Assembly: GCA_963920665.1 (NCBI GenBank)
Contig: OY987267.1
Coordinates: 10,850,001-10,914,000, forward strand
Origin: Straminergon stramineum
Lineage: Eukaryota > Streptophyta > Bryopsida > Hypnales > Calliergonaceae
Length of the DNA: 64,000 nucleotides
Direction: 5' to 3'
Shown here piece after piece: positions 9,239-22,836 of the stretch. Below the pieces are notes generated by a model, which did no database searches, was not told where the DNA came from, and worked only from the letters and a program-made list of their open reading frames with translations. The position numbers and the translations under genes are program-made. The number at the start of each line of letters is the position of its first letter. Within the stretch, counting starts at the first letter, position 1.

Positions 9239-11618
9239 GGCTGCTTGAATCCTTCACTACCAGCCCTAATTTCCTGCAGAAAACTCAAAGCAACAAGCGC
9301 CATCCATGACTTTTTTTCCTTGAAAACAGCACTCGAACTGATCGAATCAGCAAAAATTCTGAGCTCCATACAACAAAATCCAGCAAAATCTAGTTAATTT
9401 CCGTCTCCTATGCTGACCCTTGTTAATTAATAGCAACTCATATATGGTCGGACTCACTAAAAGTGGAGTAAGCGTGTCTTGGCTAATGTCTATCACCACT
9501 GTTCTTTGATAGGACATGGGGTTGTCTATTATCCTTTCAATAGTGATCGTTCTAACTTCACTCAGCCAATTTGGGTGATTCATTTGTATAAGAAATTCAG
9601 ACATATTGATAAGAATTTGATCTCAAAGAAATCTAGTTTTGGTAGTTGTTTACCCTAAGTGATCTCTCCACAACAATGTAGGGTCACATTTTCTAAGTAT
9701 TCGATATAAATTGGCTTCAAACGAGGCGAATAGGAATTATCCACTACCTTACTCTCAAGATCGATCTGCGACACTCTTCACAGAACTTGCAGTTTCACAG
9801 TAGCGGCAGGAGACACTCCGATCCGATCCCAATGTCGGCACGAGTGCAGCAATGGCCTAAATTTGGGAGCAATGGCGTTAAGCTTCAGGAGGGTCTGCTG
9901 TGAGTCTACAACAGACTGTCGATCTGAGGCTATGAATTTGAAGAGGTCGTGAACTAGCTAGGCTTAGTTCGATCGAGAGATGGCAGCCCAAGGAACACAA
10001 TTTCCGTCTAAGAGCCAGGTGATCCAATCAAGCATGAAAAATGAGTGCGAAGACTCGAACAAACCCTCGCATCTCCTGCAGAACCTGCGTACGGAAGTGT
10101 GCCAGTTACATGTGGCGTCCTTCAGCACTGAGCTTCCCGAATCTCGATGGCCTTTTTGGAAAGGCTTGGCAACCTTGTGGCATCAGGACAATGCACTTAG
10201 GGAGGGGACACGGCAGCGTGTGCATTAGCAGAGGTCTACCGATGCTTTACCAATTTAATCCCAACAAATTTTGAAAAAACATAAGAAATTCATTTCTTGA
10301 TGGAATGTCTCAATGATTTTACTTGCAAATGGATTCTCAGTCTCCAACTTCTTCATCTTTGACGAATATGTGAGCTGGCAAATAGCTTTTCCAAGGTAGA
10401 GAGATAGCAAATTTGCTTGGTAATAGGCATATTTACCTTATTTCTAGTATTATTTCCTTTTGGATAGTGCAGAATGTTATCTTCATTTTTTGTTTGCATT
10501 CACATTCATAGAAGTAGATGTAATATCCAAAATATGGTTGAATACTCATTTCGTTTATCCTCCAAGAGCAATTTCATCCCCAATTCAATTGCACTAGGTA
10601 TATTGTAGTGCATTTCAAAATCCATTTGAAACTTATATATTATACAACTTGCACCATTATATCACCATTTTGAATTACAAGATGTTTCTAACTTTATGCA
10701 ACTTGCACCCTTGATGACCCAATTAAAACACTGTAATTGTTTCTGCAATTGCCTCCCCCAATGTAGCAAGTACAAGAGGCTCACCATCTAGTGCCTCTAA
10801 GAAGACGGTCACTATTCAAGAGATGAACACCTTTTGAAGTGAAAGATACAGATTTTAACTTCTAAATGCCCACTGCCCTCTTCAGTCGTGGAAGGTACAG
10901 TCAGACGATAATCAGACAAGAGTATTTTGCAAATAATTCCTTGAAATCTGACTACATATATAGTCTGTCATGGGCTACTCCCGGTATTAGTTAATTAAAT
11001 CATCACAGCCACTTAACATAAGCTGTAAGCTGTAAGTTACTGTTCTAACAATTCACCTTCGTCTGCACTATTCCAACCAGGATCATCTTCTACTCATAAA
11101 TTTGGAAATGGAAAGTGGAGATTGTTGAATCTTCATTTCTGTAAATGCTCACAATTATACCTCTTTGAGTGCAGACATCGGTGTGCAGCCAAGCCACTAA
11201 AGGAAGGTACGGTTGAGGATCATGAAGACGATGTTGAAGACCTAATGGCCAAATCAGGGTCTCAATTCTTCATCAATTTTTTACCAATTCGCCCTGCGCA
11301 CACGCACTCAAGTTACGCAAATTTTCATTGTGATGTGGTATACTGACATCCGGGACTTGCTTCTCTGATGCGGCTAACAAATTCACTGGAGAGTTGGAAG
11401 GATTACAGCGGAATGCCTTCCTCATAACGAAACAATCTATGAACTTCGCAAATCAGTAAAATTTCACTAGAATCCTCCCAACCGTGCTTGCAGTGTCAGC
11501 CAAAAACAAAGTCGAGGAATCAAAGTCAAGGAAACACAGAATTCTCGTGAGGAAGATCAAGAACAAAGCTTCAATGATCCGAGAAAAGAATATATTGAAT
11601 CGATGGTGCAAGAATTGG
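9239..11618. other. GST upstream region and 3' flank of the TRM gene
   Basis: The part next to 9238 should carry the GST leader and promoter; I could not place a TATA box with confidence. The part next to 11618 should carry the 3' UTR of the TRM gene on the minus strand. At 9980-10274 two overlapping open frames on the plus strand (82 and 77 codons, both starting with ATG) lie in sequence less AT-rich than its surroundings. I do not recognise either product and treat them as unproven. Confidence 0.4.
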
Positions 11619-14600
11619 CTAGTTTGTGAACAATTGTCTCCTGGTTGTCTCGAGTGGGAGAAAGTCCCTAGACTTGCGGCATTGCAGTGCACACAATTCT
11701 CCCACAGTTTCCTCTATCAGGTCCCCTACTATCATGGTCTCCATGTCTAATCCTATTATTTCACGGTCGGCGTTGAAGGTGGACCACTGTCGTCCTTGAC
11801 ACCTAAGCAGGTTTTTGAGTAACAGGTTGTGGACTGATTCGCAGATGTCTTGAGAGCCTGATGAGCGTGTCATGTTTTGCATCTCGATGAAGAGCTCGCG
11901 TTCGAGTTGCTTGCCCTTGGGAGTCTCGCAGATGGTTTCGTTAGGGAGACCTGCCCAGAGCCTAAGGTCCGATTGGGAGTCGAGAATTCTCTCCACGATC
12001 TCTTCCAGACAATCTAGTAAGAGGCGGTGGTCGTTCTCTTGGAACATCCCGTTGTTATGCAGACTCTGCAGTAAGTTCTCATTAATGGTTTCCGTACTGC
12101 TTTGTTGTTTCGTCACAGTGTTGTCATGAGAGTCGTCCCTTGTTGAAATTTCGGGTGACGAGCAGCTCTCGAACGTCTTCGCTGCGTCCTCGAAGTAAGA
12201 TTGAAACTTGTCGATGCTAATCTCTGTTTCAGTGTAATTCTCAACTTGAGCTTGCAGCTCCTCATCGCATGTGTTGAATAACACATCCAAATTCTGATCG
12301 GCTTCAATGGTTGCAGAAGAAGTGTCCGGGTAAGCCTCCACATCTTTGACACAACTTTCGTGTTCCTCGTCGTTGGATGTGGCCACAGAATCTGCATCGA
12401 GAGAAAAAGTAAAACTTATTACCAATATTTGATGATTTTCTAATCTAGACAAAATCCTGGATTTTATGGAGATTTACTTCTTGAACTATAACCTACAGTA
12501 TCTGGAAATGATAGTCAATATTACACTGGTGGGCAGGGTGTATTGCTAACCTTGCATCGGCACGACATTGAGCTTGGAAGAACTAGTTGGGCTCAGCGGG
12601 AGATCCTCGTCAAAACAAGTAGTCTCCAGTACAGAGACAGGGCTTGGTCGGTCCATCGATTCAGCAAACTTGTCATCCGATTTTTCAAAATTTAACCGAA
12701 CACCCCGGGGTGTGGTCAGTTCCTCACTGGCTTCAATTGCTTCTTCCTGTATCTGCAAAAAAGAGGCATGCCCTCTTAGCAGCAGATAGTAGATTTTTAT
12801 CGTACTAGCCACTCATATGTGAGATTAGCAGAAAGATGAGCACTGTGATAAGCTCAGCTGGTTTGTGTTCTCTCAGAAAACGCACCTGAAGCAGTAGTTG
12901 AGGTTCGTCGGGAACAGAACCACAAGTTTCAGAATTCGAAAGCTGTGCTATAGTTTCGCAGAAATCATCCGCACAGACTCTTTCAAGCTTCTGCACTTCT
13001 GATTGCACTTCTGATAGTTGATGAACAAGGGACTCGTTGAAAGACCCTAGATTTGGCCCTTGCACCGCCCTAAGATGCTCTATTACAGGTTCAGAATCTA
13101 AAAGTTGGACTTGTGCTGAAGCAGGCTGAATTTGGACATCCGAATTTGAGCTAATGGATTCGTCAGGAGTGATTGGGTCGGCTGTTGATGGACGGTTACC
13201 ATCCTCTTCTTTGAGAGGGGCTCCAAGAGACTCAGTCCCTTGATTTGGTTGCTTCAATCTGACAGCACCTGGGGAACGTGCTCTTGCACCTGGTGCCCTG
13301 GTAGACTTACCGACGGACTTCTCAGCCGATTCGTTCTCCGAGCTGCTACCACGTAGTCTGGAAGCAACAGAGCTCTCATTTACCCTTCTCTTCAAAATTT
13401 CTTCCTTCGCCAATTGTGCCTTGGGATTAGCAAGTGGAGGCCTGACATCTTTCTTCCCATTTGCAGGTTGAGATTTCCGACCTACTGTACCTGCACCACG
13501 AATTTGATCCTTGCTCGGTAAGCTCCTTGACAAAGAAGGACGAGCTTCAGGAGATGGGGCTCGTCCTTGCTTTCTTTGTATCTCTGGTGTAGGGCTTCGA
13601 GACCTGGGGTTTGGCCTCGTTGGGGTAGCTGATGTCTTTCTGGACTCGCGAATGGTGTCTGATTTGTCATGCTGGGTCGTACTCGAGGGATTCGTCTCAC
13701 AGTCAGACTCCAAAGTGCCCTTGCCATGAGCACTTCGAGGTGCAGTCTCAACAGCCACTCTGGATTTGATTGGTTTCCTGCATTCGCCATTAAAGAACAT
13801 TAAAATCTTGTCAAGACTAATTTGAATCTAGCAAAGTCGTTTAATCACATTTGTGCTAAAACATTCTGTTAGCTGTGCCAACTACACTGATGAGTCCTAT
13901 TAGTGCGTGTAACACTAATCTACCATATTCACACGATTTGTACAACAATTCAATTAAGGTGGGCTGAAATACTACTGTACTGTACCCCTTTCCACATAGA
14001 TAAAATTTTGTTAGACACTGATTTTGCACCCTCATGAATAAGACAAATCAGAGTTCATGCACACGCTGTGTGCAGAGGGGGAAAAAGTATTTTTGCCAGG
14101 AGCATACTCACCCCTGATCATGGGCCAGATTGCAGTCTTCATTGTTGATCTGGGATGCCCTTCTAGTGGGGCACTTTTCCTCGTCGTTCGAATTTCTGGA
14201 ATTTGTCTCCACTTGCCTAACTTGGAAGGTGTCCGCACTCGAAAGCTGAGATGTAGCGTTGGAAAGAATTAATCTATCAACTGGCTTCACCACCACAACC
14301 GTAGTCTCATCAATGCAAGGCTTTATAATACTTGACTCGGTACTGTTGCTGCTTACTGTCAGCTGCTCCTGCTCCTGCACCTGCTTGATAAAGTTCGTAT
14401 ACCTTGAAGGCTCTTCTCTGTCCGCTCCACTAGACAATTTCGAACCAAAGCTGACCCGAGTGGTCTGCTCCTGCGTTTCTTGAATAGGCTGTTCAGCATT
14501 TTCGGTAAGTCTTAACATCTCTGACCCCGCCTGCTTACGGCGGGAATTTCTGCGAAGCGCCTTGGGCCGCATTGCCTCTAATATCTTCCAAAGCATCTTT

Positions 14601-17045
14601 TTCTTCTGATTGGGCTGTTTCATAAGCAAAGGAGAAATCTCAGGGGCATCATGCTTTGCGTCGTCAGCTTGATGAGCATCTGCAAGCTTCGGTGGCAAGC
14701 CATCCTTGTGACACCCCAGCTGCCCAGTAGCCTCGTTGTAGTCATCTTCAAATGAATGAAGTGGCCTCCTCGAAATATGTAAGTGTTCATAATCTCGATC
14801 TTCTTCGCAGCAGCACAATCTTTGCTCCATCTTATATTGAGCCGGATAATTTTCCTGGTATTGACCTTCCTGCAATCCATTATTCTCTTGCTTGTAACGT
14901 TGTCCAAGGTGATGCTTCTTCGATTGGCATGATGGGACCGGTGGTGGAGGTGACAAAGCTCTCATCGTCTGCGGGTCGAATTGCACAAGCCCTCGAAAAA
15001 ATTTCTCCCCTCTGGACTTCGCATCATGAGCTACTTTTGATGAAGCTTTTGATGAAGTTTGTTGAGTGGAGCTCGGAATCTCTTCCAAGCCCATCAAACG
15101 TGCAATGAGGTTCACCGACATGTCTCTGCTCTCCATGTTTTGTCCTCCTCTTGTATCTGTCAACCTGGATGCAAAGCTCTTTCGAGCTGGTACGATGGGG
15201 CCTGTCATGAATGGCCTCAAAGAGTCCCTGAAGTCAGTAGCCCCTGGCGATTCTTCCCCAAGTGCCTCCCCAAAAAGCTTTTTCGGACTCATGGTAACAA
15301 AAGCATAGTCCCTGGAAAGGGACCGTCCACGATCCCTGCTCTTCGGCTCCACTCTCTTTTCAGGTGAACTATGGTGGCTGATCATTCTTGTAGTTCCAGA
15401 AGACCTGATGGGCGACTTGATGCAATTGACCTTTGCCTCTCTGGCGGATCTCCGAGGTGGACTAACTGAGCTTCGGAGCCCATCTTTCCAGTCCAAAAGC
15501 CCACTAGGTTCAAGACCTCGTGCATAAACAGAGGTAGAGCGGGGCAAGTTACGTGATTCTGCTTCTCTCTTGAAAGCTTGATCCGAGTGATTAGCCTTGT
15601 GGCATTCACTAAAAGTTGCAAGTAAAGCATCCCTGATTTCGGAAGAAGAGGAATGCTGGGTATGATCTGAGTGCGCTTGCCTTGCTTTCGAGAATCTCTT
15701 TGGGGACGGCAAACTGCGCTTGATGTAATCTGCGTCAGAGCGTCGTCGAGGGTCCCCTGCGAAGTTGGCAGCTGCTTGGAGTGACTCGTAGTTGTAGAAT
15801 GCCAGGGCATTCACTGTGCCTTCCGAGACTGTAGGTTTTGGTTCTGAGAAAGCAGGCCTTGTGCCTTCCGAATAAGCAGGTTTTGGACCCGTATCGCCGT
15901 TAGAAGTACGAAATTCTGTGAATGTTCGTGACGGGGTAACTGCAAAGTCGCTGACATCGGAGTAGGACCTGTGATGCCTCGACGTAGGTTGCACCATTTT
16001 CTTGTGCCTGTCTTCCATCTGCACAAAAATGAAGGCACATTCGGATGAGCTTGATCCGCCATAGCCTCTCCTTTCACATCGTTTATTGACGCAACAAAAC
16101 AGATCTGGAAAATGCCATGGCCAAGGATCAAAGAAATGGAAAGTTTTTTCTCACCGTGGAGGTGGGATTTCGGCGATCATGGTGATTCGGGTGACTGGCA
16201 GTTTGCGTTCTGGGTTGAGAATGACCTGCTTGTGACATCGGCATTAGAAACTTCAAATCTTTGTGAAAGCCCAAATATAAGCGAACATCACCTAAGGTAG
16301 AGGATCTTACTAAAACTGTTAGGGACTCGATGTCTCCTATTGACTGACCCCTGTTACCGTCAGCCACTCATCTCTTCCCAATACACTTGGTTACCTTTCA
16401 ATTAGCTAGCTCGGTGCAAGCATGACTTGGCTAAATGTCTACAGTCACTAATCTTTGAATGAAAAATGGGGTTAGATTCTAGTATCCCTTCAATAAAGTT
16501 CTACAACCGCTCAGTTTGAATGATTGCATAGGAAATCGTCAAAAGAAGTCATCTTGAAATCTCAAGAGAGTTTGGCTCTTACACCCAAGTGATCTCTCCA
16601 GAGAGCTCTACTGAGTGATCTCCCAATGAAATTAAGCACGATCCTACACGATCCTACAGATTATCCAAAGTCACGGAAAGAGTAACTATCCTCAGTCTAC
16701 CATTGTGTTAAGCAATTGTGTTAAGCGACCACACAATTGCAAAAAATCAAATGTCAATAGATCAAGTATTTTCACATTTAGCACAATTCAAAGCTCACCT
16801 GTATAGTCAATGGAGCCTCTACCTCAGTTACTGCCAATGACGATGAGACGACAAGCATTGAGAACAATGGAGCTATATATGTCCTCACCGCTGTCAATGG
16901 AGATGCGCTTGGTGCTGGAACGGCGACCCATGAAGGCCGGGTGTCCTTCAAAGATGTTGAAGATTCGAGTCACGCAGCCCAACGTCTGGTCCAGTGCTGC
17001 TGGATGCCCGGTTAGAGATTTCAGAAGCTCCTCTGGAGCTGGCAT
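11619..17045 (-). CDS. TRM/LONGIFOLIA-like protein with DUF4378, complete, six exons
   Basis: TON1-recruiting-motif proteins act at cortical microtubules and set cell elongation and division planes (family knowledge). Exons: 16889-17045, 16155-16225, 14112-16018, 12886-13777, 12551-12752, 11619-12391; total 4002 bases, 1333 aa, all junctions GT-AG and in phase. The N-terminal motif around LDQTLGCVTRIFNIFEGHP (residues about 19-37) matches the LONGIFOLIA N-terminal block. LIARLMGLE at about 380-388 is the family signature. A basic, Ser/Pro-rich, probably disordered middle follows. The C-terminal DUF4378 region spans about 1190-1310, from HRLLLDCLEEIVERIL to GDLIEETVGELC. The protein ends in a TAG 23 residues after this block. 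It is longer than Arabidopsis LNG1/2, which are about 900-1000 aa, mainly because of the disordered middle. The very small second exon (71 bp) is supported by phase and splice sites only. Confidence 0.9.
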
Positions 17046-18700
17046 GGCCCGAAATTGGAGCTGATTCTAAATGGAAGCCTGCTAGAGAGGAATTCCTCAA
17101 CTTCCAACCACGCATTTCGCTCTGGCAATCTGCATCGCCATAGTAACGATAACCACTCTTCAACCTCCGTCCAGACTGGACCCCTAATCAACTGATTTGA
17201 CGTCAGATTACCGGTGATACTCTTTTTTCCTCCTTAATCTAAAGAATTACCCTTAGTATTCTTCCAATCATGTCCTCCCAGCTTCCAAAATGTGATCGCT
17301 AAAGGACATGAAGCAGCACATGGGTCTCCCTAACACGAGTGAATCTTTTTACTTTTACTTGGATTACGATCACTCAACAAAGTTACAAATTACAATGTAG
17401 CACATACATAGCTTACTTCGTCGGCTCAAAGATCGATATCACAGCACTCAGGCTCCTCAAACCCTTCAATTCTTCTAAAGAAACCTTCCAAAAAATATTT
17501 TATTCTTCTACACACTCAAAGCGACAGACGCATAGGTACTTTGTAGCACAGCCTAGAATCGAAGTTTCATTGAGATGCGCCATCTATCGCTTCAGAAATC
17601 AGACCAAATACATACTCCTTCTCACCAAAAACTTCGTTTTAAAAGAAACTCTCAACTCTCACGAGGAAAGCCACACTAAAACAGAATTGACGTTGTACTG
17701 TACACAAAGCTTGAACCATCTCTCAATTCGAACCAACAGTGCCCCGCGTCCACGTCAAGAAACCAAATCACCCTTCAGCGACGCTGCATCTCTCAACTGA
17801 GACTCATTCAACGGTGGCCAAACCCTCCCCAAAATCCCTAAACTGGAACTAAAAACCCTCCGCCATGAATGTTCTCAGACGCAAGATTCAACACCGGCAC
17901 AAAACACGCCCTCACCACATATTCTCGGTGCACTCACCACATTCCCAGTGAGCTTTTCCAAACCCAAGTACAACCCAAAGCCTTCATCTTCATCTCCACT
18001 CCACCCAGCACATCCTCAATGATGACGAGGACCAGTACGTACTCCCACCAGCAGTAGGCCGGCTAATTAATCCCCTTGATCACCTCATGAGATCAAAACA
18101 AAAGCAACACCCACATGGCCCTTGAGTCTCAGTCTCTGGATGTCGGACCTCGCCATCGCCAACATGCTCCTCTGCAACAACCAAGCAACCCCCGCAGCAG
18201 AGACACACACAGCTCATGAGCTTGCACTTGAAGGCCGGATTGACAACTAGCTAAGCTAAACTCGCCACATGGATGCTCTGAAGGATGCAGTGGAAGGATT
18301 GCTAAGTTAGCTGCAGACTGATCTGTACATTTCGAATGCAGACAGACAGACTTGCATTGCAGAGTTTGTCATTGAGATCCCTGCAGTGAAGGTTGTGAAG
18401 TAATCGATTGGGCTGGCTGGCTCACATCATTGTTGTGTCTGCTCGAGCTCTCTGTTTCCCGTCTTTCTAGAACTAGTTCGGGTTCTTTGGCTGTTTGTTG
18501 CAATGGAGGGGCTGCTGTTGGCATGGCACGGCAGTTGTGTACTGATCATTGCGTGCGAGAGGGACAACACTGTCAGGGCGTGAGTGAGGGATGAGTGGGA
18601 CTGGGGTGGAGGGTTGCTGCTGGTCTCACTTGAAGCTTGTGAGTGATGACCGACACACTGGTGCACTTCTGACAAACCTCGGTTCTGCAACTTATGACGT
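17046..18700 (-). promoter_or_regulatory. Probable 5' leader and promoter region of the TRM gene
   Basis: This stretch is less AT-rich than the DNA beyond it and carries no recognisable protein. It lies directly upstream of the TRM start codon and seems to be the leader/promoter. An open frame of 153 codons at 17339-17800 on the plus strand is the longest here, but its product is low-complexity and unlike any family. I could not fix a transcription start or TATA box. Confidence 0.35.
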
Positions 18701-20801
18701 ACTGGAAGGGCCTATTGGCTTCCATTTTCAACTATATTTCTTCGATTGGGGGAGGAGGGTACGATGGGACCTCTTTATTGGCACCTTCTGTAATGCCACG
18801 GTTAGTTCTCCCATCAGCAGAGTGACCGGGCTGTGGGCAACCCCAAAACTGTCAGTTTGTGTTACCTTGACTAGTGGCTAGTATTAAGTTAGACTGGTTC
18901 AATTTTCATATTTTCTTGTTGGAAAGTGAAAGGAGGATTCAATGCACCAAAGAATGTGACATTTGGATACCGTATGCAAATGTTATGAAGGATCAAAGTT
19001 TTTTTTGGTAGATGTTTTAAAATTGTTTCTTCCACATAGGTATATATTGATTTTGGAGATGTACACAAAGTGCTGATGGCAATTTTGGAGAAGTGGCATG
19101 TTTGGGGGTGCCCACCTTAGATGGTGGTAAAAAAGTCAAGGTTCCTCAAATGATTCTCATGACTGTATGGGTGGTGATCAATTTAGGACATGAATGATTA
19201 CCATAGACATATAAGAACCCTATTTGTTTTACTACCATCTATCTTACAAGTATATGACTCTTAGAAGTTCTCATCTTGGATGATGAATATACCAAAAATT
19301 TGGGACCCAATGTTCATGCATCCCTAGGAGGCACAAAAACCCCTTAGTGCAATGGATAAAGTTGAGGCATTTTGGTGATTATTTTTGGAAAAGAATGTGT
19401 CAATTTCATATAAACATGTCTTGATGAATAGATCTATCTAAAATAAGAGGGATAAAAGATAGAATTTATCTATAGATGATTGTGGAAAAAAAAGAGTACT
19501 CTACATCTACAAAAAGGCATCAAACTCTTAAATGGGTAGAATTTTCTTACATATGTTCATAAGCTATCTCAATACTTAATTCACACCCACAACCCACATG
19601 TAGGCTAAGATCCAATGTTTTTGAGTTTGCAATGTTAGATAAGCTAACAATACCTAATTAGTGTGACCCTTTCTAAAGCTAACCTCTAGAAATTCTTGCC
19701 TAAAATGTACAACCTCCATTCACAAGAGCCTACGGTTACATTTAGATCCCCTATTTTGCGACACTTTAGTGAGAATCCGTAGTTTATTTATATAGTGTCC
19801 AAAAATTGCATTTTAAGAGACTCTAGAATCCTTTTTTGACTACTAACAAGATCCCACAATAAAAAAAAAATCACTATAATAATGGAAACCATGATGAATT
19901 ACTTACTTGGACACATTTAGGTGTTCTCATCACCTTACTAATTAGGGCTTCTTCTTCTTTTAATTTTTTGTGCCAAATTGCACCACAAAAATAATTTGGC
20001 TACAAAAGGGCAACAAACTATGAAGTTTTTCACTAAAAAAATTTGGAATTTAAAGAAAGATCTTAGATGAAATCACTAGATTGTAGATGAAAACAAAAAG
20101 AATTATAGATATGTGATACGTGCTAAATAAATGTGATATTTTCTATCCAATAAGTGGATGAATGTTGAAATTTGGAGCACTACCACAACATTTTATATCA
20201 TCACTTTGGCACTTCATAGAAAATGAAAATAAAAGCCTAGTCACTAACGGTCTTACTACACTACGTGGTAGGTACACTACGTACTTGGGTGGTGATGAAA
20301 ACCGATAAGTTATGTAAGTTATATGATGATGGACGGGACTCCCCACTTTCATTATTATTACTTTACATTGAGGGTGGCTACATGCCTCCCCAACAGTGAT
20401 TGTCCTTGGGAACCACTGTTCCCATCATAATTGGAAGGACCAAAAAAAAATATGGGTCACTTTGGGTGAGTTGAAATTCAACATTAGAACAGTCAGTTGA
20501 GTTCATTGATGCAATCATGGGGTTAATTGGTTTCAATTTTCATGAACTGGACAATGGAAGTTAAATGCCCATGGCATGATGGCCATGAATGGGTTATGAG
20601 GTGGGTAACTTCATGGGTCCCATTCAATTCAATTCAATTCAATTCAATTCAATTCCCACATAGTAATTCTGGCCAGGGTGGATTGACCCCCTCGCTCATG
20701 CCCAAGGGAAAATCCTGAATTTTTTTATTTGTCAAGCATGATAAAATTTGCAAATTTGGAATTCATATTTGCAATCAGCGGCCCCAAACGTAGTCAAGGA
20801 G
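18701..20801. other. Gene-free stretch with a dispersed repeat
   Basis: The stretch at about 19960-20265 is repeated in direct orientation at about 27430-27700. Shared landmarks are GATATTTTCTATCCAATA, GTGGATG, and a run ending in CACTTTGACACTTC or CACTTTGGCACTTC. Both copies lie near members of the TAAGGTA element family. A (AATTC)n microsatellite sits at 20622-20655. No gene seen. Confidence 0.5.
20622..20655. repeat. (AATTC)n microsatellite
   Basis: About seven uninterrupted copies of the pentamer ATTCA/AATTC. Confidence 0.9.
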
Positions 20802-21277
20802 GTAAGGTAAAACAGCCTATTGTGGTCAAAATTAGGAATTCAGACTCATATAATTATTGAAATTTCTTCATTTTTTTTCCACATAAAGAGAGGTGTGAGA
20901 AATAGTGAGAGCATTTGAAATTATATTTTTTTGATAAAGTATGAATTTGCTATGAATTTTTGAAGTGTTAGCCCATCATGGCCCAAAAGAATCTGTAGAC
21001 TACCCAAGAATCAACAAAATTTGTATCCATTATGCTCATCTTATATACCTAAGCAATCACAATAATTTCTAATGTGAAAGGCCTAAAAAAGTCACTTCCT
21101 ACATTGAAATTACACTAAAAAGTTAGAAGTTCCTAATGCAATCACTAATCACTCCATTATTGTCAGGTAAGACATTGATTGTGGTCCAAATCTCATTTAG
21201 CAATAAAACCCATAATGAGGTCATTCCATAGGTGTCCACTATGGGTCATCTGACTACAATGGGTTGTTTTACCTTAC
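20802..21277. mobile_element. TAAGGTA-type TIR element, 476 bp
   Basis: The ends are GTAAGGTAAAAC (20802-20813) and its exact inverse GTTTTACCTTAC (21266-21277); weaker pairing continues inward to about 26 bp (TTGTGGTCA against TGACTACAA). The interior is shared with the element at 22837-23361, including GATAAAGTATGAATT, GTCTGTAGACTA and GTTAGAAGTTCC. It is non-autonomous; no transposase is encoded. Confidence 0.8.
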
Positions 21278-22836
21278 ATCAGAAAAATTAATGAAACACA
21301 AAATAGGGAGTCTTTTTTTTACATGCATCCCTCGAATGACTTCGGGGGATGAGCAAGGGGGGGCCATCCATCCTAGCCCTAATTCACTAGTAAGATGGAG
21401 GCATCAATTGTCAACCACTCCTAGTACCCAACTTATTAGTTAGGGTGCAGTGTTTCCAATCAATGGTCTAACAAATTTTCAACCAAAGCTTGAAATGTTT
21501 TTTTGTTTTTTTGTTTTTTTTGAGGGGCGGGGCGGATCCTATTTAAAGTTGGGAGTAATAAGGTCATGATCAACCTTTATTTTTTCACTTTTTGAGAAAG
21601 TGACAAGATGGCGATCATTGCCAAACTGAGTGAAGCATTGTATTTCTATATCCATCCATCTTTTGGACCAAAAAACACTTTTCAATCATATTCATGCACT
21701 TTTTCATCCAAATTTGGAAACTTCATCCACATTCTTAATAAAAATGAACCCATGGTGCCCAAAAAAAGGGCTAATTATGACACATGTCTCAAAGTAGTAA
21801 GCATGAAAGTAGGAAATTGAGTGAGCAGAAAAGTAGTTCTTGGATGATCGGAATTGGAAGAGAGTCTAGACATTGGCTAGATGGGTCATGAGTACTTTTT
21901 GGCTCCCAAAATTTTCAATGATTTCAATTTTAGGAGTTAAAATCTGAATATTTTGAAATCCAGATATTTCCTATCTTCCTACATGGAAAAAATTTGCATC
22001 ACCTCGTACTGCTCACTATCTGCTCCAAAGTAAAGTGCTTAAATAGTCATCTAGTGGTGCCTCAACCTCAATTCACTAGTAATTCACTATGGTAGGACTG
22101 AACTTATCCTCATGCCTTGAATGGTTGTGTTCAGGTCTTTGATTTCATTTGTTTTGGGGCAGTGAGGAACAACATTCAAGATTTTTTTGAGTTTGACCAC
22201 CAATGTTCTTTTAATTCCCATATTGAATCATTTTATCAATTATTGTGTTGGTATTTTTCTCTATTGTTTATTCTAAATAGAAAACTTTATAAGTTATTAT
22301 TGTCAATATCATCAAAATATTGAAAATTGCCAAACATTATAATAATCTTCATAAAATTTTCAATTTTTTGATGATACTAACAATGATAATTTCACTTTTT
22401 AGATTTGTTGGATCAATTATGTGCATTGATCATGAACTTTGGTCTTTGTACAAGAAAATTGAAACTAAAAACAGATTATACGTTTGTAAAATATAAATTG
22501 AACGTATTGTCCCATTCAACAAATATTTCAATTGCAAAGGCATTAAGATGTAACTCAATGGTCCATGTTTCAACCTATACTCTCTCTACAATGGCTAATG
22601 CAATCCCATGCTCTCAATTCTAAAATAATTCAAATATGATGTGAACCAACATCATCTACATGTTTATCAAATTGTTAATATTTCAAATTCTGTAAAATTG
22701 CAACTTCCTTCAATTTGTGTGTACAACAATCTTTCATGGTGCACAAAACTAAATTTTAGACATGGCTAACCTTTGAAATTAATTATCTTTCAAATCACAA
22801 CTAATTTTTTCTTCCAAAGTCCATTGTAATGTGTAG
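21278..22836. other. Gene-free AT-rich stretch between two related elements
   Basis: Only short chance open frames (for example 21608-21820 and 22405-22623), with no family resemblance. No structured repeat found. Confidence 0.4.

Noticed and set aside
14752..15367. Open frames of 80-118 codons on the plus strand
   Set aside because: They are shadows opposite the large third exon of the TRM gene.
17339..17800. 153-codon open frame on the plus strand, the longest outside recognised genes
   Set aside because: It lies antisense to the probable TRM leader, the product has no domain or family resemblance, and no partner exons are visible.
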